A stretch of DNA of 9,971 bases from Candidatus Woesearchaeota archaeon (GTDB taxonomy: Archaea > Nanobdellota > Nanobdellia > Woesearchaeales > ARS49), in the NCBI GenBank assembly GCA_026394935.1, contig JAPLZR010000005.1:1-9971 (forward strand). Reading direction: 5' to 3'. The position numbers and the translations under genes were made by a program. The notes below the pieces were generated by a model. That model was not told the DNA's origin. It worked only from the letters and a program-made list of their open reading frames with translations, and did not search any database. Positions 1-4,939 of the stretch are shown here, piece by piece (the first letter of the stretch is position 1; every line of letters begins with the position of its first letter).

Positions 1-256
1 CATAATTCCAATCTCCCTCCATGCAATTTATGACAACATTTGACTTTGAGAATCTTATGGCATTGATTATCGTGGTGATTTTAGTCGCCTCAATAAATTT
101 GAATCCTGTTCTTTTCTTATAAGCGTTCAAGAAATGCGAAACTCTCGGCTTATCCCTTCCGCACAACAATACAGAATAACCTGTTTCCAGCAGGTCTCTC
201 ACGACAATTCTTCCCTGCATCCCTGTCGCGCCCAATACGATAAAATCGAAAGCCAT
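1..256 (-). CDS. Saccharopine dehydrogenase-like NAD(P)-binding protein, N-terminal part
   Basis: The gene runs off the left edge; 85 codons are visible. The start ATG (254-256) is preceded by GAGG with 7-nt spacing, and a TATA-like ATTATTTAAAT lies about 55 bp upstream, consistent with a short leader. The first residues (MAFDFIVLGATGMQGRIVV) form a beta strand and a glycine-rich Rossmann loop, GATGMQG at residues 9-15, followed by an alpha helix. Near residues 73-78 comes VVINCM, the usual 'D/N-VVIN' strand at the end of the second half of the fold. This combination is typical of the saccharopine dehydrogenase NADP-binding domain family, which in archaea includes lysine-pathway enzymes and many uncharacterised oxidoreductases. 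The catalytic and C-terminal domains are outside the window, so the substrate cannot be assigned. A short-chain or NmrA-type Rossmann protein is the main alternative. Confidence 0.75.
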   Translation of the reverse strand, partial: MAFDFIVLGATGMQGRIVVRDLLETGYSVLLCGRDKPRVSHFLNAYKKRTGFKFIEATKITTIINAIRFSKSNVVINCMEGDWNY

Positions 257-305
257 TATCCTGCCTCTTTTTTTGCATTTATCTGTTTTTTGCATATGCT
301 TCAGC

Positions 306-316
306 ATTTAAATAAT
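306..316 (-). promoter_or_regulatory. TATA box for the saccharopine dehydrogenase-like gene
   Basis: The minus strand reads ATTATTTAAAT, centred about 55 bp before the ATG at 256. A start site about 25 bp downstream would give a leader of roughly 30 nt containing the SD GAGG. The gap 257-361 otherwise shows nothing beyond A/T runs. Confidence 0.5.
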
Positions 317-361
317 GTTCTATTATTTCCGTTTGCCTGAGAGAGGATAAAATTGAGAAAA

Positions 362-1051
362 TCAAAACTTGATCAAGTTTTTGCTCAAATTCATCTTTTT
401 TAGAAATTCGTATCCTTTGTCCAAATCATTCACGTCATCTTCAATTCTATGGACATCAGCACCTATCGACAAATCAACATTCCTGTTTTTCAAAAGCTTG
501 AAAAAGCCAGTCTGCTTCTCAAACATCAAAAAATGTTCCGGCAAATCCGGCCTGTCCTGAGGTGAAAAATCATAATAGCAGGAAGTATTAAGCTCGACAA
601 AAACATCATTTTTTTCCAGAAGGTCCACTAATTTTCTCAAATCCTTAAACGCATCAAAAGAAGGATGAGCTAAACCCACTCTAACAGGAATCTCGGTTTT
701 CAGAACAATCAACCGCTCCAAATCTTCAAATGTGAAGACTCTTTCAAAAAGAACGAAATCCAAATCCTTGAAAAACTCAAAAGGCAAATCAGCAAGATTA
801 ACCAGCTTAAAATCAACTTCCAGCCCTGCAAGAATCCTGATTTTTCCACCATATTTTTCTTTCAAATGATTCAATACCTTAAAATACAAAAAAATGTCTG
901 ACTTGAAATTAGAAAAACCCAGAAAATATTCAAAATGATCCGTTAATGCAATAACATCCAATTTTTTGCTTATAGCTTCTTCTACCAACTCTTTCGGAGT
1001 TTTTTTACCATCGGAAAAAGTGGTGTGGTTATGGAGATTTATTCTCCGCAT
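362..1051 (-). CDS. PHP-domain metal-dependent phosphoesterase
   Basis: A 229-residue single-domain PHP protein, likely a cytosolic metal-dependent phosphoesterase. Visible motifs are HNHTTFSDG (residues 7-15; the metal-binding HxH), LTDH (36-39), GLEVDF with Glu78, AHP (128-130) and GADVHR (197-202; the terminal DxH ligands). The length fits small PHP hydrolases such as the YcdX or histidinol-phosphatase-like groups. Where these families usually have a 'DFVIGSxH' strand with a metal-binding His, this protein reads DFVLFERVF (98-106), so that ligand seems to be absent. The substrate is unknown. Known family members act on histidinol phosphate, nucleotide phosphates or nucleic acid ends, and nearby hisS alone does not prove a histidine-pathway role. 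The start at 1051 is supported by a TATA box 25 bp upstream and no SD, so the mRNA is probably leaderless. Confidence 0.85.
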   Translation of the reverse strand: MRRINLHNHTTFSDGKKTPKELVEEAISKKLDVIALTDHFEYFLGFSNFKSDIFLYFKVLNHLKEKYGGKIRILAGLEVDFKLVNLADLPFEFFKDLDFVLFERVFTFEDLERLIVLKTEIPVRVGLAHPSFDAFKDLRKLVDLLEKNDVFVELNTSCYYDFSPQDRPDLPEHFLMFEKQTGFFKLLKNRNVDLSIGADVHRIEDDVNDLDKGYEFLKKMNLSKNLIKF

Positions 1052-1070
1052 GCAGTTTATATGGCTTTCA

Positions 1071-1080
1071 TCATATAAAA
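1071..1080 (-). promoter_or_regulatory. TATA box giving a leaderless PHP-gene mRNA
   Basis: The minus strand reads TTTTATATGA, centred about 25 bp from the ATG at 1051. No purine-rich SD lies between them. This spacing puts the transcription start on or next to the initiator codon. Confidence 0.55.
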
Positions 1081-1106
1081 ACGCTTTGGTTTTTCGTTAA
1101 GCCAGC

Positions 1107-1625
1107 TTATCTTTTGAAAAAAGAAATCATATAATCCGGAACATCCTTATTTTTTACCATCAATTCTGCCTTCTCTTCAACCGTCAAGAATTTTTTAGCA
1201 CCAAAATGATGCTTGGCCAAGTTATTAACAGCTTCCTTAATCGAATTTTCAACTGAATACCAGCCAAAAAACTCACCAATTCTGATTAATTTTTTGGCTA
1301 GCTTGAAATCTTCATCTTTTTCAATAACAACCACAGGAATCAATTTCCTTGACAAGGCCGCAGCAGTAGTCTTATGACTTCCATCCAAAAGAAAATATTC
1401 TGCTTTCGGATGCTTATCCAGAAAACTTTGCAAATGAGCATTAAATGCTTTTTTGCCTTTCACAAAAGGAATTCCTGAAGATTTGTGAATAACCGGGCAA
1501 GGCGGCAATATTTTACCCTGATTTTTACTGAAAACCCTGAAATAAATCCTAAGAATGTGCGGATTGTATAAAGGATAGTCCCTTAACGTAATGATTTGAT
1601 TTGGACGCAATAGTTTGTGCTTCAT
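1107..1625 (-). CDS. ParB/sulfiredoxin-fold protein downstream of hisS
   Basis: A 172-residue protein resembling the ParB N-terminal/sulfiredoxin fold. The key segment is FLLDGSHKTTAAALSRKLIPVVVIE (78-102). It matches the family's 'xxDGxHRxxAAxxxGxxxxPVxVI' nucleotide-binding box (usually G-E/H-H-R), with a Lys where Arg is usual. Residues 1-20 (LLRPNQIITLRDYPLYNP) look like the first strand and loop in which ParB-like proteins name their target positions. The C-terminal third is helical and Lys-rich. There is no ParB partner helix-turn-helix, no ParA neighbour and no parS-like repeats, so chromosome partitioning is unlikely. Known members of the fold act as nucleases, CTPases, kinases or sulfiredoxins. 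Its ATG overlaps the hisS stop (ATGA, 1622-1625), which implies translational coupling with HisRS. The function is unknown. Confidence 0.65.
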   Translation of the reverse strand: MKHKLLRPNQIITLRDYPLYNPHILRIYFRVFSKNQGKILPPCPVIHKSSGIPFVKGKKAFNAHLQSFLDKHPKAEYFLLDGSHKTTAAALSRKLIPVVVIEKDEDFKLAKKLIRIGEFFGWYSVENSIKEAVNNLAKHHFGAKKFLTVEEKAELMVKNKDVPDYMISFFKR

Positions 1626-2887
1626 AGTTTATCAACACTAATTTTCTCTTCCTTACCAGTTGCCAGTTCCCTTACAGTAACTTTTCCTTCTGCCAAGTCC
1701 TTCTCGCCAACAATCACTATCTTCTTTGCGCCGACAGAATTAGCGTACTCGAACTGCTTCGCAAGCTTCCTGCGCATCAAATCAATATCAACAGAGAACT
1801 TTTGTCTAAGCTTTGAAGCAATCTCCATAGCCTTTGGAATCACTTTCTCATCAACAGGCGCAACATAATAATCAGGAGAAATACTTGTTTTAGGCAACAA
1901 ACCCTTATCCTTCAGCAATAATGTCAAAGTAGCAGTGCCGATAGCAAAACCAGTAGCAGGAGTTGCTTCACCGCCAAACAATTCAACAAGCTGGTCATAC
2001 CTGCCGCCTCCAGCCAAAGCCCTGTACTTCCCTTCCCTGTCAAAACATTCGTAAACATTGCCAGTATAGTACGCAAGCCCTCTTGCAATGCTTAAATCAA
2101 CAACAACATACTCCTTGTTAACAAACTTCAAAGTATTCTCAAGCTCTTCCAAACCCTGCAAAGCAAGCTCCTTAGGATTAAGCTCACGAATATTGGCCAG
2201 ACAAGAAGGAGGACCCTGAATCTTGATAATCTTCTTGATAACCTCAATCTTCTGCTCACTAACACCAATCTTTTTCAACTCCTGCATGAACTCAATCTCG
2301 CTAATCTTAGCAGACTTGTCAATAATACGGACAACATCCTCCAATTTATCCTTGCTGACTAGCTCTAAAAGCAAACCTTCCAGCAACTTCTTGTTATTAA
2401 TCTTGATTTTAATGTCCTTTGACGTCAAACCAAAGCTCTCCATGCAAGCAATAATGATATTAATGCAGGTTGCATCAGCCTCAGGCTTATCAGAACCAAA
2501 ACACTCAACAGACAACTGAGTAAACTCTCTTAACCTGCCAGCCTGCGGAGCCTCATAACGCCACATAGGAGCAACAGCAAACCACTTCACAGGCTTCTGC
2601 AACTCCTTCTGCTTAGAAACAAACATCCTAGTTATTGGCACAGTAAGATCAAACCTCAAGCCAAGCTCTTCAGCACCCTTCTTTTCAAGAACAAAAATCT
2701 GCTCCTTAACCTGTTCACCAGACTTCGCAGTCAAAAGCTTAATAGTCTCAATAGCAGGCATATTAACTTCCTGAAAACCAAACTTGCGAGCCTGCTCCCT
2801 AAGATTGTCACCTATAGCTTTCTCAACAGCCAGCTCTACCGGATAAAAATCCTCAGCCCCTTTTATGCGCTGATACTGCATGTTCAT
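1622..2887 (-). CDS. hisS: Histidyl-tRNA synthetase
   Basis: Charges tRNA-His with histidine using ATP, in the cytosol. The 421-residue length is normal for this class II synthetase. In order it shows an N-terminal RIKGAEDFYPVE segment (7-18), GLRFDLTVPITR (76-87), motif 2 with WRYEAPQAGRLREF (109-122; ATP/acceptor-end arginine), the HisRS-specific ARGLAYYTG (268-276; histidine binding) and motif 3 AGGGRYDQL through FAIGTATL (292-321). An alpha/beta anticodon-binding domain follows (about 335-421), with SVGAKKIVIVGEKDLAEGKVTVRE. The usual RGLDYYTG aspartate is Ala here. The start at 2887 has a strong GGAGG SD with 7-nt spacing; a second ATG at 2881 is also possible. The gene lies directly downstream of the tRNA-His gene on the same strand, with a structured element between them, and overlaps the next gene by 4 bp. 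Confidence 0.97.
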   Translation of the reverse strand: MNMQYQRIKGAEDFYPVELAVEKAIGDNLREQARKFGFQEVNMPAIETIKLLTAKSGEQVKEQIFVLEKKGAEELGLRFDLTVPITRMFVSKQKELQKPVKWFAVAPMWRYEAPQAGRLREFTQLSVECFGSDKPEADATCINIIIACMESFGLTSKDIKIKINNKKLLEGLLLELVSKDKLEDVVRIIDKSAKISEIEFMQELKKIGVSEQKIEVIKKIIKIQGPPSCLANIRELNPKELALQGLEELENTLKFVNKEYVVVDLSIARGLAYYTGNVYECFDREGKYRALAGGGRYDQLVELFGGEATPATGFAIGTATLTLLLKDKGLLPKTSISPDYYVAPVDEKVIPKAMEIASKLRQKFSVDIDLMRRKLAKQFEYANSVGAKKIVIVGEKDLAEGKVTVRELATGKEEKISVDKL

Positions 2888-2894
2888 GTTAATC

Positions 2895-2917
2895 CCTCCA
2901 GTTCTTTATAAATATTT
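2895..2917 (-). promoter_or_regulatory. hisS proximal control: TATA-like box and Shine-Dalgarno
   Basis: The minus strand carries TAAATATTTATAAAG and then GGAGGG, 7 nt before the ATG at 2887. The TATA-like box is only 18-30 bp from the ATG, so a transcript starting 25 bp downstream of it would begin at or after the SD and make the SD useless. Either the box produces a leaderless form starting at the second ATG (2881), or the SD serves a longer transcript arriving from upstream. Confidence 0.5.
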
Positions 2918-2932
2918 AGGGCGGATGCCGGG
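2917..2932 (-). repeat. Direct repeat of the tRNA-His 3' end
   Basis: TAGGGCGGATGCCGGG (plus-strand reading) occurs here and again at 2989-3004, where it covers the 3' strand of the T stem, the acceptor 3' strand, C73 and three bases beyond the mature tRNA end. The copies are 72 bp apart. Identity past the tRNA end points to a copying or recombination event. Confidence 0.8.
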
Positions 2933-2969
2933 CAACGCAGAACTTCGTTCCGCGGGTCCGTCATCCGCC
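2920..2969 (-). ncRNA. tRNA-His acceptor-stem mimic hairpin in the hisS leader
   Basis: Read on the minus strand, GGCGGATG (2969-2962) pairs perfectly with CATCCGCC (2927-2920). This is the eight-pair acceptor helix of the adjacent tRNA-His, including G-1:C73. Inside it is an A·G mismatch, three further pairs (CGG/CCG), an internal loop, and a seven-pair hairpin GCGGAAC-GAA-GTTCTGC (2953-2937) with one G·U pair. That pair would be an A·C mismatch on the opposite strand, so the minus-strand RNA folds better. This matches the direction of tRNA-His and hisS. There is no D arm and no anticodon arm with GUG, so it is not a tRNA gene. It may be a HisRS-binding leader structure or a decayed duplicate of the tRNA. 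The inverted repeat is directly visible; the RNA function is inferred. Confidence 0.5.
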
Positions 2970-2991
2970 AACAATCATAAAATAAGTATAG

Positions 2992-3063
2992 GGCGGATGC
3001 CGGGAGTTGAACCCGGTCTGCAAGAGTCACAGTCTTGCATGCTACCGTTACACCACAACCGCC
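2992..3063 (-). tRNA. tRNA-His (anticodon GUG)
   Basis: A complete cloverleaf on the minus strand. G-1 (3063) pairs with C73 (2992). The acceptor stem GCGGTTG/CATCCGC has a U5·U68 mismatch. The D arm has four pairs around AACGGTA. The anticodon stem CAAGA/TCTTG closes the loop CTGTGAC, giving anticodon GTG (His). The variable loop is four bases, CAGA. The T arm is CCGGG-TTCAACT-CCCGG. Encoded G-1 with C73 is the histidine identity hallmark of archaeal and bacterial tRNA-His. No intron is present and CCA is not encoded (C then TA follows C73). A TATA-like box lies 27 bp upstream. Confidence 0.95.
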
Positions 3064-3085
3064 ATAGAGAATAGACCAGAACTGC

Positions 3086-3094
3086 GAAATAAAT
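3086..3094 (-). promoter_or_regulatory. TATA box of tRNA-His
   Basis: The minus strand reads ATTTATTTC, centred about 27 bp before G-1 at 3063. This is the spacing expected for archaeal TBP-directed initiation at or just before the mature 5' end. Confidence 0.5.
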
Positions 3095-3114
3095 GAAGAA
3101 TAATCACAACCGAC

Positions 3115-3168
3115 AATGAAGACAACCACCAACTTTAGAACTCAGACTAATTAAAATGAAGACAACCA
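3115..3168. repeat. 14-bp direct repeat pair
   Basis: AATGAAGACAACCA occurs at 3115-3128 and 3155-3168, exactly 40 bp apart, in the gap between the tRNA-His and DoxX genes. The second copy ends well before the DoxX promoter elements. No coding gene is supported across 3064-3337, so the repeat may be regulatory or a duplication trace. Confidence 0.7.
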
Positions 3169-3228
3169 TCGCTTACTGCGACTTTGGCCTCAGATACGGT
3201 CATCATATGTTCTGTAGAATATGGGTTT

Positions 3229-3273
3229 TATTTAAACTTTTCGATATGCAAGTCGAAAATGATGATTATAAAA
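3229..3273 (+). promoter_or_regulatory. DoxX-gene promoter region with two TATA boxes and a palindrome
   Basis: TATTTAAA (3229-3236) and TTATAAAA (3266-3273) both resemble archaeal TATA boxes, predicting start sites near 3258 and 3297 and leaders of about 80 or 40 nt. Between them is an inverted repeat, TTTTCGA (3238-3244) and TCGAAAA (3253-3259), with an 8-bp spacer. Its position suggests an operator. The gene has an SD, as expected for a leadered mRNA. Confidence 0.4.
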
Positions 3274-3337
3274 CCAGTTATCCAGTCCAACAATCTTTAT
3301 TAACAATCACCAGAATACAAACACAGAGGTGGTTACA

Positions 3338-3697
3338 ATGAAAGAATACGGAGCACTCGCACTAAGAATAAGCATAGGAGGACTGTTCCTCACAATAGGA
3401 ATATTCAGCATAATAAGCCCAGCAGGAGTCAAAACAATGCTTGCAGGCCTAGGATTCCCAATAGCATCATTCTTTGCCTGGCTGCTAATATTAATCGAAC
3501 TGTTATGCGGAGCAGCTGTAATAGTTGGCTGGAAAATAAAATGGGCAACAGTGCCAATCGCACTCGTACTGTTCGTATCAATGGTCATCAGCCCATTAGG
3601 AGGATTCGCACACCCGCTAAAAGACGCAGCACTATTATTAGCAACAATAGCACTCTGGCTCTTAGGACCAGGAATGTGGGGAATGGACAGAAAGTAA
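3338..3697 (+). CDS. DoxX-family integral membrane protein
   Basis: A 119-residue hydrophobic protein with about four membrane helices (roughly 4-28, 40-66, 69-87 and 98-112). The first helix is followed by FSIISPAGV, and the second contains IELLCGAAVIVGW (52-64), the characteristic DoxX-family Glu/Gly motif. The loop before the last helix is GGFAHPLKDAALLLA, also typical. The usual length is 120-150 residues. DoxX/DoxD relatives include subunits of archaeal thiosulfate:quinone oxidoreductase and bacterial stress-linked complexes, but most small members, including this one, have no known substrate. The ATG at 3338 is chosen over a GTG at 3329 because GAGGTG (3326-3331) has ideal spacing to the ATG and overlaps the GTG. 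It appears monocistronic; the next gene has its own promoter. Confidence 0.85.
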   Translation: MKEYGALALRISIGGLFLTIGIFSIISPAGVKTMLAGLGFPIASFFAWLLILIELLCGAAVIVGWKIKWATVPIALVLFVSMVISPLGGFAHPLKDAALLLATIALWLLGPGMWGMDRK

Positions 3698-3708
3698 ATT
3701 AGTAAACT

Positions 3709-3739
3709 TTATATACTCGTTATGCATTAGTTATATACT
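3709..3739 (+). promoter_or_regulatory. Toxin-antitoxin promoter with repeated TTATATACT
   Basis: TTATATACT occurs at 3709-3717 and 3731-3739, 22 bp apart (about two helical turns). The first copy is 35 bp upstream of the antitoxin ATG and is a good TATA box, predicting initiation near 3738 inside the second copy. A regulator bound to the repeats would block initiation, as expected for autorepression by an RHH antitoxin. Confidence 0.5.
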
Positions 3740-3747
3740 GATATATA

Positions 3748-3972
3748 ATGACTGCGACAACTGTACAACTCGACAAATCTCTTGTCAACTCGTTAAAGGA
3801 GATAAGGGAATATCCCAGACAGACATATAATGAGCTCATTCTGCGAATGATTGAAGTATTCAGAAACATCAGGAAGAACAACCAATATGACGAGTTTCTC
3901 CACAAGATTCAACAGGCAAAAATGAAGGAATTGTGGGACAACAAAGAAGACGAAGCGTGGGAAAATGCCTAA
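3748..3972 (+). CDS. RHH/VapB-like antitoxin
   Basis: A 74-residue protein with the shape of a ribbon-helix-helix antitoxin. An N-terminal strand, TATTVQLDKS (2-10), is followed by two helices (LVNSLKEI and TYNELILRMIEVF). The 'TTVQLDK.L...L..I.......TYNELI.R' pattern is common in archaeal VapB-like or DUF7557-like antitoxins. The C-terminal half (about 38-74) is charged and probably the toxin-binding tail. The gene precedes and overlaps the MazF/PemK-like toxin by 8 bp, the classic antitoxin-first arrangement. The leader is very short and lacks an SD. It probably neutralises the toxin by direct binding and represses the shared promoter; both roles are inferred from family and context. Confidence 0.75.
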   Translation: MTATTVQLDKSLVNSLKEIREYPRQTYNELILRMIEVFRNIRKNNQYDEFLHKIQQAKMKELWDNKEDEAWENA

Positions 3973-4276
3973 ATCAGGAGATGTAGTCTTAGCAACCGTG
4001 CAGTTTACAGACACTTTTGAAACCAAAAAAAGGCCTGCTTTAGTCCTTTTTGAAGAATTTGACAATGTTGTCGTTGCAGGAATAACCAGCAACCTGGAAA
4101 TGAAAGGAGTGCCTTTGACAAAAAAAGAAGGAGCTATAAAAGACAGCATGATAAAACTAAACTACATCTTCACGATTTCAAAGATATTGATAGAAAAAAC
4201 ATTGTTCTCATTATCCAAAGAGAAAAAACGCGAAGTTTATGGTGAACTATTGACAAAACTTGATGGTCTGAAGTAA
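3965..4276 (+). CDS. MazF/PemK-like toxin (endoribonuclease)
   Basis: A 103-residue protein matching the PemK/MazF fold. The N-terminal strand SGDVVLATVQFTD (4-16) is followed by KKRPALVL (21-28), with the conserved Arg-Pro of the active-site loop. VVVAGITSN (35-43) contains the conserved Thr-Ser. A GAIKDSMIKLNYIFTISK segment (57-73) corresponds to the family's 'G-L-K-x-D-S-V-x-x-x-x-x-I-x-T-I'. Family members are sequence-specific mRNA interferases that cut RNA and slow growth. Residues linked to catalysis appear intact, so activity is plausible. It overlaps the antitoxin by 8 bp, implying coupled translation at low toxin level. The usual partners of MazF are MazE proteins, so pairing with a VapB/RHH-type antitoxin is a mixed arrangement, although seen elsewhere in prokaryotes. 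Confidence 0.85.
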   Translation: MPKSGDVVLATVQFTDTFETKKRPALVLFEEFDNVVVAGITSNLEMKGVPLTKKEGAIKDSMIKLNYIFTISKILIEKTLFSLSKEKKREVYGELLTKLDGLK

Positions 4277-4278
4277 AC

Positions 4279-4289
4279 TTTTAAATATA
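4279..4289 (+). promoter_or_regulatory. TATA box giving a leaderless operon mRNA
   Basis: TTTTAAATATA is centred about 26 bp before the ATG at 4310, with no SD between. It would drive the four-gene operon 4310-6786 from a start site at the initiator codon. Confidence 0.6.
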
Positions 4290-4309
4290 AACCGAGCCCA
4301 AGCTCTATT

Positions 4310-4939
4310 ATGCGTCTCACCTGGCTAGGACATTCTTCTATCAAGATTGAGACAGACAACAAAGTAATCTACATCGATCCGTATGCAGGACCAGATGAAT
4401 GGTACAAACCCTCCAGCATAATTCTTATTTCGAGATTCCACTTCGACCACTGCAGCATGGAAAAAGTCAAAAAAGCAACAGGCGACAACACACACGTCTT
4501 AGGAACGCCAGAAGTGGCAAGCCAAATCTACCCCTGCGGGGTATTACACGCAGGAGAAAGCAAAACATTTGAAGACGTGGAAGTAGTAGGAATGCCGGTA
4601 ACAAACCCGCACGCAGACCTTCCAAGACACACAGAAGAAGATATTGCAATAGGATTCGTAATAATAGCAGAAAAGAAAACAATATACTTCATGGCAGACT
4701 CAGACTACCTGCCGCAAACACTTGACATGAAACCAGACATTTTATTAATAGCAGCAGGAGGAACATACACAGCAGCACCAGAAGAAGCTGCAAAAAACGC
4801 AGAAATGATAGCGCCAAAACTTTCCATCCCAATACACTGGGGAGGAATAGTGGGAACAAAAGACGATGCAGAAGTATTCAAAGAACTCGCAAAAGTCCCA
4901 GTAAAAATACTAGAACCAGGGAGCTCAATAGAACTATGA
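4310..4939 (+). CDS. UlaG/UPF0173-like metallo-beta-lactamase-fold protein, altered metal motif
   Basis: A 209-residue MBL-fold protein of the UlaG/UPF0173 type, which are small metal-dependent hydrolases. It starts WLGHSSIKIE (5-14), typical of the group, followed by IDPYAGP (22-28). The metal box reads SRFHFDHCS (41-49), whereas the family has THxHxDHC. The first His of HxHxDH is therefore Arg42, while His44, Asp46 and His47 remain. MADSDYLP (128-135) corresponds to the usual GDTDxIPE and keeps the bridging Asp. IPIHWGGIVGTKDDAEVFKELAK (173-195) matches the last His motif. The protein is full length. Loss of one ligand of metal site 1 suggests a mononuclear enzyme, changed chemistry or a non-catalytic role. 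Its stop overlaps the next ATG (ATGA, 4936-4939). Substrate unknown. Confidence 0.85.
   Translation: MRLTWLGHSSIKIETDNKVIYIDPYAGPDEWYKPSSIILISRFHFDHCSMEKVKKATGDNTHVLGTPEVASQIYPCGVLHAGESKTFEDVEVVGMPVTNPHADLPRHTEEDIAIGFVIIAEKKTIYFMADSDYLPQTLDMKPDILLIAAGGTYTAAPEEAAKNAEMIAPKLSIPIHWGGIVGTKDDAEVFKELAKVPVKILEPGSSIEL

Noticed and set aside
134..340. 68-codon plus-strand ORF
   Set aside because: It is antisense to the saccharopine dehydrogenase-like gene and its promoter, with no recognisable domain.
2223..2519. 98-codon plus-strand ORF inside hisS
   Set aside because: It is antisense to a clearly conserved synthetase, and its composition mirrors the opposite strand.
2917..3063. Split or trans-spliced tRNA halves, as in Nanoarchaeum
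   Set aside because: The tRNA-His gene is continuous and complete, and the hairpin element carries no anticodon half.
2884..3132. 82-codon minus-strand ORF across the tRNA-His region
   Set aside because: It runs through a perfect tRNA gene and the hairpin element; its repeated PASAL peptide only reflects the duplicated tRNA 3' end.
3259..3265. ATGATGA resembling box C of a C/D-box guide RNA
   Set aside because: No box D (CTGA) or internal box pair follows at a suitable distance.
3329..3337. GTG start for the DoxX gene
   Set aside because: It overlaps the SD that fits the ATG at 3338.
3156..3341. 61-codon plus-strand ORF before DoxX
   Set aside because: It covers the promoter elements and SD of the DoxX gene and has no recognisable domain or SD of its own.
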